Source of the DNA: Vibrio sp. 10N
GTDB lineage: Bacteria > Pseudomonadota > Gammaproteobacteria > Enterobacterales > Vibrionaceae
Length of the DNA: 64,000 bases
NCBI RefSeq assembly: GCF_036245475.1
Contig: NZ_BTPM01000001.1
Location: 124,001-188,000, forward strand
Direction: 5' to 3'
In this document: positions 8,084 through 16,872 of the stretch, piece after piece
How the letters are laid out: the number at the start of each line of letters is the position of its first letter
Numbering within the stretch: the stretch's first letter is position 1
The notes under the pieces: generated by a model
The model's input: only the letters and a program-made list of their open reading frames with translations
Databases searched by the model: none
What the model was told of the DNA's origin: nothing
Program-made: the position numbers and the translations under genes

Positions 8084-8904
8084 CGGTGGGTTTCCTTATC
8101 TTCGTTTAAAATCAGTACCAGTTGGCCGTCTTGTTCGGCGACACGACCCGTAAATAGCGTTTGTTTGCCGATGTTAACCGGGGCGTGGTTGAGTAATTCA
8201 ATCGGTAGAATGTCATCTGGTTTAAGTTCAAGGACTTGGGTTAGTGGCATGACATTCTTGCTGAGTTGCACATTCAGTTTGACTGGCGTGGTGTGCAGTG
8301 CCTGACAAAATTCACTGGCCAGTTCTGGGTTGGCCGTCAGTTCGAGTTCACTGACTAAGGTTTGAATCAAATCGCCATCCAGCACCATAGTGAGTGGCGC
8401 CTGCTTGTCCTGCATGTAAATGGTCAAGGTAGCGATGATGCCAATGCCCGCTAAGGCTTCTAACTCTTGTGCTTGCCAAGAGTCGTTGGGTGCAATCCAA
8501 CTGGCTACATGTTTACTTACACGCTGCAACAGACGAACGTCACTATTGGTGAGCTCGGCTTGGCTGCGCTCTATCCCTGCACCATAAAACTCATCAGAGA
8601 GTCGCATTAACATCATTGGCTCAACGGCCACATACAGCGCGCCTTTCTCTGCGTGTTTTTGCGCCGCGCAATTGCGGCTATCAAGTAGATTGGGGCCCAG
8701 CGTGCTCAGTTGAATGTCCGTCAACTCGACATGAACCGTTGGTATTTTTAACCAAGCTTGAAGCTCATTAGTTAAATATTGCTGTGAACTATTAATAATC
8801 GATTCAAGCTTATTTTTGACGATATGAATAGGCTTGCCTAATAATTCAACATTTAGTGCTTGAACAGAATCCGGTGTGGTTACAATTTGTTCATCCATAT
8901 TCAT
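8080..8904 (-). CDS. fliM: Lateral flagellar motor switch protein FliM, short form
   Basis: FliM of 274 residues, the C-ring subunit linking FliG to FliN, and first gene of the leftward operon. The C-terminal SpoA domain (about 205-270) is clear: VKLNVQLSKNVMPLTQVLEL and VNIGKQTLFTGRVAEQDGQ. The protein is 50-70 residues shorter than chemotactic FliM proteins. Its N-terminus (MNMDEQIVTTPDSVQALNVE) lacks the LSQ.EIDALL segment by which canonical FliM binds phosphorylated CheY. This may reflect a motor that turns in one direction. Identification rests on the SpoA domain, on coupling to fliN and on gene order. Confidence 0.85.
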   Translation of the reverse strand: MNMDEQIVTTPDSVQALNVELLGKPIHIVKNKLESIINSSQQYLTNELQAWLKIPTVHVELTDIQLSTLGPNLLDSRNCAAQKHAEKGALYVAVEPMMLMRLSDEFYGAGIERSQAELTNSDVRLLQRVSKHVASWIAPNDSWQAQELEALAGIGIIATLTIYMQDKQAPLTMVLDGDLIQTLVSELELTANPELASEFCQALHTTPVKLNVQLSKNVMPLTQVLELKPDDILPIELLNHAPVNIGKQTLFTGRVAEQDGQLVLILNEDKETHR

Positions 8905-9292
8905 CTTAAATCTCTTGACTGATTTACCTGTTGTAAATGACTCGCTAATTGGTGTTTACAATGTCATTTTTCGTCAGTCTACTCTGGTTTTTTTAGTTGT
9001 TTTTAGCCCTCGAATGTAAATCTGTGAACTTGGTTCATATGTTTGTTATCACTTAATAAACCATCTTTAAATATAAAATAAATGCAGGTAGCTTACTTCA
9101 ATAATAATTATATCTAGGCGTTTAATTCGCCAGCTAAATAGCCTGCATACCGCAGTGGCTATCAGTGTCAGAATGAGTAATTTACCTAAATTTATGTTTT
9201 ATAAGCATTTGATAACCTGTTTTTGATTGGCTTTGCTTATATGATACTAGGTTTGTATATGTCAGTAACATAATCGTTAAGTGGATGGCAAT
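8905..9292. promoter_or_regulatory. Divergent control region of the lateral flagellar operons
   Basis: This AT-rich gap of about 390 bp lies between the divergent fliM and motY genes and must contain both promoters. An inverted repeat GGCG-N7-CGCC (9117-9131) has the GG-N10-GC spacing of a sigma-54 promoter on both strands (minus strand CTGGCGAATTAAACGCCT, 9116-9133). The downstream element reads ACGC or TCGC instead of TTGC, so the match is only partial. LafK, encoded just downstream, is a sigma-54 activator. No ORF in the gap looks real. Confidence 0.45.
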
Positions 9293-10285
9293 ATGAATTC
9301 TCCGGCAGGAAAAAATACAATCTCCTTATTATTGACAAAGTTGACTAAGTCAAAGGCTTGTAAAATACATTCCCATGGCAAGCTTGTTAATAAATTGTTC
9401 TCGTTATTGGTTATTAATGGCTTTATTTTTGGGACTAACCTCTCATTTAGCGCTGAAGTCAATATACCTATGGATTTGGTTAATTGGCAGGCCAAAGATG
9501 GTGAATTTGAGTGTCGGCTTGAACACCAGTTGCCAAATAATATGGGGAAGTTTTACTTCCACGCGGAACCTAATAGTCCGCTTGCGGCAGTACTTAATTT
9601 ACCCAATAAACCGATTCAACAAGCTGAGCTGTTTCAATTAACGGCTCCTTGGCATTCTCCAGCCCAGCACAGCATGGTCGACAGAGCGGCAAAAACGACC
9701 AAAGGCTTTGCTATTTTTGATGTCGGAATTGAACCTCTGCTTGCAGCCGTCAGCAAGGGCGCTTGGCTAAGAGTCAGTGCGATGTCGGACGTACAAACGC
9801 ACAGCGACGCCTATGTATTGCCATCGACGAGTATTGAATCTGCGTTTGTCGACTTTAATGCCTGCCGCGTGGCGTTGCCAGAAATGAGCTATCAGCAAGC
9901 ACGCGATATGGTACTGAATTTTGAATTTGGCCAGCGTGTGGTATCGAGTGAGCAACGCCGCACATTGGCGTCATTGGTGAGCTACCTTAATGCCGACCAA
10001 AGCGTGTCTCGAGTGTTGGTCGATGGACATACCGACAATGTCGGCAGCACGACCAGCAACTTACAGATGTCTCGAGTACGAGCCGATGATGTGGCGAGTA
10101 CGTTGATGGAGCTTGGGGCTCCTAAGTCACTTATTGAAGTGCGTGCCCATGGTGCTCGTTACCCAGTAAGCACCAACGCGACCGAATTTGGTCAAGCGAA
10201 AAACCGCCGCGTTACCGTGCGCGTAGTCAGACACGATTCTTCACAATCAGCGTCTTCAATGGATAAGAAGACGGAGGTGCAATAA
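9293..10285 (+). CDS. motY: Lateral motor stator-associated protein MotY
   Basis: MotY-type protein, about 330 residues. It is a periplasmic protein forming the T ring that anchors the stator around the motor. The C-terminal OmpA/MotB peptidoglycan-binding domain is clear (LVDGHTDNVGSTTSNLQMSR, then RVTVRVV). The N-terminal half (VNWQAKDGEFECRLEHQLPN) matches the MotY body. A signal segment ends near SFSA|EVN, but it follows an unusually long charged n-region of about 30 residues. The frame is open from a GTG at 9281. I prefer the ATG at 9293 because AAGTGGA lies 7-13 bp upstream. No better internal start exists in this frame. It precedes lafK with no gap and is probably cotranscribed through fliJ. 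Confidence 0.85.
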   Translation: MNSPAGKNTISLLLTKLTKSKACKIHSHGKLVNKLFSLLVINGFIFGTNLSFSAEVNIPMDLVNWQAKDGEFECRLEHQLPNNMGKFYFHAEPNSPLAAVLNLPNKPIQQAELFQLTAPWHSPAQHSMVDRAAKTTKGFAIFDVGIEPLLAAVSKGAWLRVSAMSDVQTHSDAYVLPSTSIESAFVDFNACRVALPEMSYQQARDMVLNFEFGQRVVSSEQRRTLASLVSYLNADQSVSRVLVDGHTDNVGSTTSNLQMSRVRADDVASTLMELGAPKSLIEVRAHGARYPVSTNATEFGQAKNRRVTVRVVRHDSSQSASSMDKKTEVQ

Positions 10286-11644
10286 ATGCCAACTCAGCAA
10301 ATGCATAAGGATATTCTCTTCGTTGAGCCTTGCGATATTAATGCCGCGCCAATCATCGACTTGCTGACAGAGCAGGGCTTTACCGTCACGCATGTGAAAA
10401 CAGGACGTGCGGCACTGCTTCAAGATAAAGCGACCATCAGTTTGATCAGCTCAGCCCTGCCAGATATGAGCGCCCGTGAATGGATCGCTTGTCATCAACG
10501 TAAAGCCAATCCGGGTGTAGCGATTGCCATTGTTGAACAAGACCAAGGTATCTTGGCTGCGGAAGCAATGAAAGCGGGGGCGACGGATTACCTGCTACGC
10601 CCCTTTGAAGGCACTCAGTTACTGAGCTTGATTCAGCGTGTTGAAGCGCTGGAAAAACCAATGGCTAACATCGTGGCCGAATCATGGCGCAGTAAGCAAG
10701 TATTGCAATTGGCTCATCGTGCTGCGTGCACCAGTGCCAGTGTTTTGATCACTGGCGAATCTGGTACTGGCAAAGAAGTCTTAGCACGTTATGTTCACGA
10801 TCAGTCGCCGCGCGGCAATCAGCCATTTGTCGCAGTGAACTGTGCTGCTATTCCTGAATCCATGCTGGAAGCCGTGCTATTTGGTCACGTTAAAGGTGCG
10901 TTTACCGGCGCGACGGGATCGCAATCAGGTAAGTTTGAAGAGGCCAATGGTGGCACGATCTTGCTCGATGAAATTGGTGAAATGTCGCCAGCGGTGCAAG
11001 CAAAGCTATTGCGTGTGCTGCAAGAGCGAGAGGTTGAGCGTGTTGGCAGTCATAAAGCGATTGCTTTGGACATTCGCGTGATTGCCGCGACCAACAAAGA
11101 TCTGCGTGAAGAAGTGCGCAAAGGCCAATTCAGAGAAGATCTCTATTACCGTCTAGATGTGTTACCGCTGCACTGGCCACCATTGCGCGATCGCAAGGAA
11201 GACATTTTGCCGATCAGCCAGTTCTTCATCAACAAATACAAAGAGCACAGTAATTGTCATTTATCGGCTGACGCCGAGCAGGCGCTGTGTCACTACCACT
11301 GGCCAGGAAACATCCGTGAGCTAGAAAATGTCATTCAGCGTGCTTTGGTGATGCGCCATGGCGACTATATCACCGCGCACGATCTCATGTTGCCAGTTGA
11401 GTTGCCAACGGCGAGCTCAGCGATGCAGCGCGCCTACGCCATGGGAGACAGTGGCAAGGGGCACGTGGAAGTGAAAAAACAAGCCGAGTTTCAGTTTATT
11501 CTCGAAAAGTTGCGCCAATTTGGCGGTAACAGAACTAAAACGGCGGACGCTCTTGGGGTAACCACACGCGCACTGCGTTATAAGCTCGCAGCAATGCGTG
11601 AGCAAGGAATTGATTTACAGTCAGCCATCGGCTCGGCTGCATAA
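10286..11644 (+). CDS. lafK: Sigma-54-dependent lateral flagellar activator LafK
   Basis: An enhancer-binding protein of 452 residues that activates sigma-54 promoters of the lateral hierarchy. The order is a receiver-like domain (about 8-120), an AAA+ domain (about 130-370) with Walker A GESGTGKE (157-164), the sigma-54 contact loop GAFTGA (204-209) and Walker [11 protein letters not shown], then a Fis-type HTH ([20 protein letters not shown]). In the receiver the phosphoacceptor Asp is replaced by Ser ([10 protein letters not shown], 52-61) and the conserved Lys by Arg (LLRPF), so phosphorylation control is unlikely. Activity may instead depend on expression level or a partner. It starts directly after the motY stop. 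Confidence 0.92.
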   Translation: MPTQQMHKDILFVEPCDINAAPIIDLLTEQGFTVTHVKTGRAALLQDKATISLISSALPDMSAREWIACHQRKANPGVAIAIVEQDQGILAAEAMKAGATDYLLRPFEGTQLLSLIQRVEALEKPMANIVAESWRSKQVLQLAHRAACTSASVLITGESGTGKEVLARYVHDQSPRGNQPFVAVNCAAIPESMLEAVLFGHVKGAFTGATGSQSGKFEEANGGTILLDEIGEMSPAVQAKLLRVLQEREVERVGSHKAIALDIRVIAATNKDLREEVRKGQFREDLYYRLDVLPLHWPPLRDRKEDILPISQFFINKYKEHSNCHLSADAEQALCHYHWPGNIRELENVIQRALVMRHGDYITAHDLMLPVELPTASSAMQRAYAMGDSGKGHVEVKKQAEFQFILEKLRQFGGNRTKTADALGVTTRALRYKLAAMREQGIDLQSAIGSAA

Positions 11645-11656
11645 AGGAGAACTTAG

Positions 11657-12013
11657 ATGGCGATGCAACCAATCAATAATGCCGTATCTGCAGAGCAGTT
11701 GATGCTGACGAAGATGCAGGCGATGCAGCAACATGTGCAGCCTGATTTTATGGTGACCAATAACCCAATGGATACCCAAAAGGTTAATCCACCATTGGCG
11801 TTTTCTGGGGCAATGAAGAATGTCCTCGATATGGTCAATGAACATCAATCGCTGGCATCGAAAAAAATGACCGCGGTAGAAACCGGTCAGAGCGATGATT
11901 TGGTGGGGGCGATGATCGCCAGCCAAAAAGCCAGTTTGTCGTTTTCGGCATTAATGCAGGTGCGCAATAAAGTGGTTGCGTCGTTCGAAGATGTGATGAA
12001 GATGCCGGTGTAA
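11657..12013 (+). CDS. fliE: Lateral flagellar hook-basal body protein FliE
   Basis: FliE, 118 residues, the adaptor between the MS ring and the proximal rod and an early export substrate. The C-terminal half carries the family pattern SFSALMQVRNKVVASFEDVMKMPV. An AAGGAG site (11644-11649) precedes the ATG. No signal peptide is present, as expected. It is followed by fliF after 3 bp. Confidence 0.92.
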   Translation: MAMQPINNAVSAEQLMLTKMQAMQQHVQPDFMVTNNPMDTQKVNPPLAFSGAMKNVLDMVNEHQSLASKKMTAVETGQSDDLVGAMIASQKASLSFSALMQVRNKVVASFEDVMKMPV

Positions 12014-12016
12014 CCC

Positions 12017-13759
12017 ATGTCAGAATTAGCACCTCAAACGGCAGCAATGCCAGGCCCTATTGATGTCGCGCCGAAGTCGACATCCAAAACGGATGACGTT
12101 CAAGTCAAATTGAAGAAGCTGTGGTCGAGTTCGCAGCGTAACCTCGTACTTTCTGCTGTCTTAGCGGCGATTGTTGCTGCCATTATTGTGGTCGCATTAT
12201 GGAGTTCGTCTCAGAGTTATCGTCCACTGTACAGTCAGCAAGAGCGTTTTGATATTGGTGAAATCGTTTCAGTCTTGGAGTCAGAAGGCATTGCTTATCG
12301 TCTGCAAGAACAGAACGGTCAAGTACTGGTTGCAGAAGGCCAAGTCGCGAAAATTCGTATGCTACTGGCAGCAAAAGGCGTTAAAGCGCAGCTGCCTACT
12401 GGCCTAGACTCACTCAAAGAAGACAGCTCGCTCGGTACCAGTCAATTCATGGAAAACGCACGCTATCGTCATGGTTTGGAAGGGGAGTTGGTTCGCACCA
12501 TCATTTCTCTTAATGCCATTTCCAATGCTCGCGTGCACCTAGCTATCCCAAGACAAACCCTGTTTGTGCGCCAACAAGGTGAAGATCCTTCGGCGTCGGT
12601 GATGATCGAGCTAAAACCGGGTGAAGATCTCAAGCCGGATCAAGTGGAAGCGATCATCAACTTGGTGGTCGGCAGTGTGACGGGCATGAAGTCAGAGTCG
12701 GTCTCTGTCATCGACCAATATGGTCGTCTGCTCAGTGCTGACGTTGCCTCAGCGGCAACGGGTAAGGTCAATGCAAAATATCTGGAATATCAAAAGAACG
12801 TTGAGAAACAGATCATTCAGCGTGCAGCAGACATGCTGACGCCGATTGTGGGCCCGAGTAATTTCCGTGTGCAAGTGGCGGCGGATATGGACTTTAGCCA
12901 AGTTGAAGAGACCAAAGAAATTCTCGATTCCAACCCTGTGGTGCGTAACGAGCACAGCATTCACAACAACACGGTCGATAAGATTGCCCTTGGTATTCCG
13001 GGCTCTTTGAGTAATCAACCGCCAGTCACGGGTGAGGTGCCAACCAACGACAGTCAAAATACCAACGCACGTAGTGAGCTGAATCGTCAGTACGCGGTCG
13101 GCAGCTCCATTCGTCGCACTCAGTATCAGCAAGGTCAAATCGATAAGTTAAGTGTTTCTGTGCTACTTAACGAAACCGCGGCACCAAATGGTACGGCGTG
13201 GACACCGGCTGAGCGTGCACAAATCTCTACCATGATCACCGATGCAGTGGGCATCTCTACCGAGCGTGGCGATAGTTTGAGTTTGATGAGCTTTAACTTT
13301 ACGCCGATTGAAATTGAAGCGCCGCCAGCAATGCCGTGGTGGCAAGATCCTACGGTTCAACAGCCATTGCGTTACGTGATTGGCGGTATGCTCGGTATGG
13401 CGATGATTTTCTTTGTGTTGCGTCCACTGATCATGCATTTAACGGGCGCGGACAAGCGTGGTCATGAACTGGAATTTGCTGAACCACAGGAAGAAGAGTA
13501 CCAAGAAAACATTCAAACCCGTGAAGAGCGTGAGCGCGAAGAGCGCCTCAACCGCAAACTTAGTGAGCGCGGTATTGAATCCACTTCTTCTGGATTGGAT
13601 GCAAGCAGCGACATGCTACCACCACCGGGATCACCGCTGGAACTGCAATTGAAACATCTACAACTTATCGCGACCGAAGAGCCGGAGCGCGTGGCCGAAG
13701 TCCTTAAACAATGGGTAAACGTCAATGAAAACAGCACAGTCAACGCCAGCAACGCTTAG
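12017..13759 (+). CDS. fliF: Lateral flagellar MS-ring protein FliF
   Basis: FliF, 580 residues, builds the MS ring in the inner membrane on which rotor and export gate assemble. Two membrane segments flank the periplasmic part: about 39-60 (NLVLSAVLAAIVAAIIVVAL) and about 453-472 (GGMLGMAMIFFVLRPLIM). Ring-building motifs such as YRPLYSQQERFDIGEIV and MENARYRHGLEGELVRTI are typical. The C-terminal tail, rich in Glu and Arg before about residue 525, ends in the FliG-binding segment. It overlaps fliG by 35 bp. Confidence 0.95.
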   Translation: MSELAPQTAAMPGPIDVAPKSTSKTDDVQVKLKKLWSSSQRNLVLSAVLAAIVAAIIVVALWSSSQSYRPLYSQQERFDIGEIVSVLESEGIAYRLQEQNGQVLVAEGQVAKIRMLLAAKGVKAQLPTGLDSLKEDSSLGTSQFMENARYRHGLEGELVRTIISLNAISNARVHLAIPRQTLFVRQQGEDPSASVMIELKPGEDLKPDQVEAIINLVVGSVTGMKSESVSVIDQYGRLLSADVASAATGKVNAKYLEYQKNVEKQIIQRAADMLTPIVGPSNFRVQVAADMDFSQVEETKEILDSNPVVRNEHSIHNNTVDKIALGIPGSLSNQPPVTGEVPTNDSQNTNARSELNRQYAVGSSIRRTQYQQGQIDKLSVSVLLNETAAPNGTAWTPAERAQISTMITDAVGISTERGDSLSLMSFNFTPIEIEAPPAMPWWQDPTVQQPLRYVIGGMLGMAMIFFVLRPLIMHLTGADKRGHELEFAEPQEEEYQENIQTREEREREERLNRKLSERGIESTSSGLDASSDMLPPPGSPLELQLKHLQLIATEEPERVAEVLKQWVNVNENSTVNASNA

Positions 13760-14741
13760 TCACGTCGAACGCACGGCATTGGTGCTGCTCGGTATGGGCG
13801 AAGATGCCGCCGCACAGGTATTACGTCATTTCTCTCGTGATGAGACGCAGCGCGTCACTAAAGCCATGGCAAAGCTCAGTGGCATTAAAAGCGACAGTGC
13901 TAAGCGTGTCATTCAACACTTCTTTGACGATTTTAGACAGCACAGTGGTATTCGTGGTGCGTCCAAAGAGTATTTGTCGAATACGTTGCGTAAAGCATTG
14001 GGTAACGATCTGGCGAAAGGTCTGCTTAATAACCTCTACGGTGATGAAATTCGCAATAACATGCAGCGACTGCAATGGGTTGAGGCTGAAGTGTTAGCAC
14101 GCTTTGTGGCGAATGAGCACCCGCAGATGCAAGCCATTTTCCTAGCGTACTTGCCGCCAGAAACGTCTTCGCAAGTGCTGAATCACTTGCCATCGGACTA
14201 TCACGATGAGTTGCTGTACCGAATCGCAACTTTGCAAGATATCGACCATCAGGTAGTGGGCGATCTTAATGAACTGATTGAACGCTGCATCGAGCAAGTC
14301 TCGGTGAGTCAAAGTGCGCCGATGTCGGGGGTTAAACAGGTGGCTGACATCATCAACCGCTTCTCCGGTGATCGCGCCATGTTGATGGAAATGCTCAAGC
14401 TGCATGACGAACAGGTCGTGAGCGAAATCGAAGAAAACATGTTCGACTTCATGGTGCTTGGCAGACAGCGCGAAGACACCATGGATGCCTTGGTACAGCA
14501 AGTGCCAGTTGAGCTTTGGTCTGTGGCGCTGAAAGGAGCAGAGATTACCTTACAGCAAGCCATTAAAGCCTCGATGCCTCAGCGTATGGTGAAAGCACTT
14601 GAGGATGACATGCAATTGCGTGGTGCCGTGCCATTGAGTGCGGTAGAGCGTGCACGCAACGAAATTATGCAGATCATTAAAGAAATGTCGGAAGCCGGTG
14701 AGATTGAACTCACTCTGTATCAAGAGCAGACGGTGGAGTAA
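13725..14741 (+). CDS. fliG: Lateral flagellar rotor protein FliG
   Basis: FliG, 338 residues, sits between the MS ring and FliM and receives torque from the stators. The N-terminal FliF-binding domain has VERTALVLLGMGEDAAAQVL, the middle domain has the EHPQ motif (residues NEHPQMQAIFLAYL), and the C-terminal torque domain carries charged residues near MVKALEDDMQLRGAVPLSAV and the end EMSEAGEIELTL. Length is normal. The start lies inside the end of fliF, so the two products that form a one-to-one complex are probably coupled in translation. Confidence 0.95.
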   Translation: MKTAQSTPATLSHVERTALVLLGMGEDAAAQVLRHFSRDETQRVTKAMAKLSGIKSDSAKRVIQHFFDDFRQHSGIRGASKEYLSNTLRKALGNDLAKGLLNNLYGDEIRNNMQRLQWVEAEVLARFVANEHPQMQAIFLAYLPPETSSQVLNHLPSDYHDELLYRIATLQDIDHQVVGDLNELIERCIEQVSVSQSAPMSGVKQVADIINRFSGDRAMLMEMLKLHDEQVVSEIEENMFDFMVLGRQREDTMDALVQQVPVELWSVALKGAEITLQQAIKASMPQRMVKALEDDMQLRGAVPLSAVERARNEIMQIIKEMSEAGEIELTLYQEQTVE

Positions 14742-14743
14742 TC

Positions 14744-15493
14744 ATGACGCGCAGCAAAGCATTCAAATTGCCAGCAACAGGTTATCGTCAGCACCGCTTT
14801 CCTCCGGTTGCACAACCTTCAGCCAGTGAGGAGCTGGCGGCGGACCTTAACTGGGATGACGCTCCAACGCAGATGGATATTCAACAGCGATTGGAAGAAG
14901 GTTTTCAGCAAGGCCTTGAACGTGGTCATCGTGAAGGATTTAACCAAGGTGTTGAGCAAGGCAAGCAGCAAGGGATGACAGAAGGCCAAAAAGAGGGCTT
15001 TCAGCAAGGCTTTGTCTCTGGTGAGCAAGCCGGTAAGCAGACCTATTTAGACGCCGTCAAACCGGTGAACGATATTTATGTGGCGCTTTCGCGCTGGCAA
15101 GAGGAGAAAGAGCAGCAGCAAAGACATGTGATTTGTGAGTTGGTGCAAAAGGTTGCCCAGCAAGTGATCCGCGCTGAACTGACTCTGATGCCGCAGCAAA
15201 TACTTGCCTTGGTGGATGAAACACTGGAAGCGATGCCGGGTAAATCGGAAAAGGTCACTGTGTACCTAAACCCGCAAGATCTGGAACGTATTACTGATAT
15301 TAACCCTGAGCTGGCGGCTGGCTGGAAGTTGGTTGCGAAAGCAGAGCTTCCTGTGGGTGGTTGTCATTTGGTTACCGATGAAGCCGAAGCAGATGCCAGC
15401 TGTGATTCTCGCCTAGAAACCTGCATGGATGCGGTTAAAGAGCACCTATTGGATGAAGTCATTGCCAATGACGCTGAGGAACGCGATGTCTAA
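14744..15493 (+). CDS. fliH: Lateral flagellar export stator FliH
   Basis: FliH, 249 residues, ties the ATPase FliI to the C-ring and regulates it. Residues 53-97 have glycine at every fourth position without exception (12 glycines from G53 to G97, with GFQQG, GLERG, GHREG and so on). This is the helical GxxxG repeat known from FliH proteins. The following part resembles the peripheral stalk subunits of rotary ATPases (VQKVAQQVIRAELTLMPQQI). It starts 2 bp after fliG and overlaps fliI by 8 bp. Confidence 0.9.
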   Translation: MTRSKAFKLPATGYRQHRFPPVAQPSASEELAADLNWDDAPTQMDIQQRLEEGFQQGLERGHREGFNQGVEQGKQQGMTEGQKEGFQQGFVSGEQAGKQTYLDAVKPVNDIYVALSRWQEEKEQQQRHVICELVQKVAQQVIRAELTLMPQQILALVDETLEAMPGKSEKVTVYLNPQDLERITDINPELAAGWKLVAKAELPVGGCHLVTDEAEADASCDSRLETCMDAVKEHLLDEVIANDAEERDV

Positions 15494-16835
15494 CTTTTCG
15501 CCACTTCTCAATGATCGCCTGCATGATGCAATTGCATCGTTGAGCACGATCCCAGTCGCGCGAGTGACGGGACGTTTGGTAAAAGTGAATGGCCTGATGC
15601 TGCAAGCGGTAGGTTGCCGATTTAAGCTTGAACAGCGTTGCTTAGTGGAAACCGACGAAGGTGACATGATTGAGGCGCAGGTGGTGGGATTTGACCATAA
15701 CATTGCCTATCTGATGCCTATACGTCGACTGGGTGGCCTGTTTGCAGGTGCCAAAGTGGTGCCGCTCGATGGTGACAGTTCGGTCAACCTAGGTAACCAC
15801 TGGTTGGGACGCGTCGTCAACGGGCTGGGTGAAGCGCTCGATGATGGCAATAAACTCAAAGGCGGCGAGCGAGTTTCTCTAGAACCCAACCCGATCAACC
15901 CTTTAAAAAGACGTCCGGTGGATACGCCATTGGATGTGGGCGTGCGCGCCATTAATGGTCTATTAACGGTTGGTAAAGGCCAGCGCATTGGTTTGATGGC
16001 GGGCAGTGGCGTCGGTAAAAGTGTGTTGATGGGGATGATTACCCAGAACACAGAAGCGGATGTGATCGTCGTTGGCTTGATAGGTGAGCGTGGTCGTGAG
16101 GTACGCGAATTTATCGAGCGTAACTTAACGGAAGAGATGCGCCGTAAAGCGATCATCATTGCTGCCCCAGCCGATGAGTCACCGTTAATGAGATTGCGAG
16201 CCACGCAGCTTTGTCATCGCGTGGCCGAGTATTTTCGCGACAAAGGCAACGATGTTTTGCTTATGATGGACTCGCTAACCCGCTATGCCATGGCACAGCG
16301 TGAAATTGCCTTAGCGCTTGGCGAGCCGCCCGCCTCGAGAGGGTATCCACCCTCGGTATTTAGCGTGTTGCCGCAGCTATTAGAGCGCGCAGGGAACAGT
16401 GAACACCCCGATGGCAGCTTAACGGCTATTTATACGGTGCTGGCAGAAGGTGACGACCAGCAAGATCCGGTGGTCGATTCGGCGCGAGCCATCTTAGATG
16501 GGCACGTGGTGCTTTCTCGCCAACTGGCAGAGCAAGGTCATTACCCTGCGATTGATATTAATGCCTCGATTAGCCGCTGTATGTCGGGCTGTACCCCACA
16601 AGCTCACTCGACGATCGCCAACCAATTCAGACAGTTGTACTCGAGCTACTTGCAGGTGAAAGAGCTGCTGCCTCTGGGGGGTTATCAACCAGGCCAAGAT
16701 CCCGAACTCGACCGTGCCGTGGCCATGCACCCGCAACTGAAAGGCTACCTTTTGCAAGATGCCAACCAAGCGGTGAACCTCACGAGTAGTTTGACCGAGC
16801 TGGCGACGCTGTTTCAAGCTCAACCCAGCGCTTAA
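15486..16835 (+). CDS. fliI: Lateral flagellar export ATPase FliI
   Basis: FliI, 449 residues from the chosen start, is the export ATPase related to the F1 beta subunit. It has Walker A (GSGVGKS in LMAGSGVGKSVLMGMI), the GERGREVREF motif, Walker B (DVLLMMDSLTRYAMAQREI) and the EPPASRGYPPSVF stretch typical of type III ATPases. The longest frame begins at 15429. I chose the ATG at 15486 because GAGGAA lies just upstream and the family N-terminus begins near there (MSNFSPLLNDRLHDAI). It overlaps fliH by 8 bp. Confidence 0.95.
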   Translation: MSNFSPLLNDRLHDAIASLSTIPVARVTGRLVKVNGLMLQAVGCRFKLEQRCLVETDEGDMIEAQVVGFDHNIAYLMPIRRLGGLFAGAKVVPLDGDSSVNLGNHWLGRVVNGLGEALDDGNKLKGGERVSLEPNPINPLKRRPVDTPLDVGVRAINGLLTVGKGQRIGLMAGSGVGKSVLMGMITQNTEADVIVVGLIGERGREVREFIERNLTEEMRRKAIIIAAPADESPLMRLRATQLCHRVAEYFRDKGNDVLLMMDSLTRYAMAQREIALALGEPPASRGYPPSVFSVLPQLLERAGNSEHPDGSLTAIYTVLAEGDDQQDPVVDSARAILDGHVVLSRQLAEQGHYPAIDINASISRCMSGCTPQAHSTIANQFRQLYSSYLQVKELLPLGGYQPGQDPELDRAVAMHPQLKGYLLQDANQAVNLTSSLTELATLFQAQPSA

Positions 16836-16872
16836 TTAAGTACCTTAACTCAGGTGACAAGGAACGTATGCC

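Noticed and set aside
9375-9641. 88-codon plus frame with a signal-like start inside motY
   Set aside because: It runs in another frame of motY and loses protein-like character after about 35 codons; noted as a start-site question instead.
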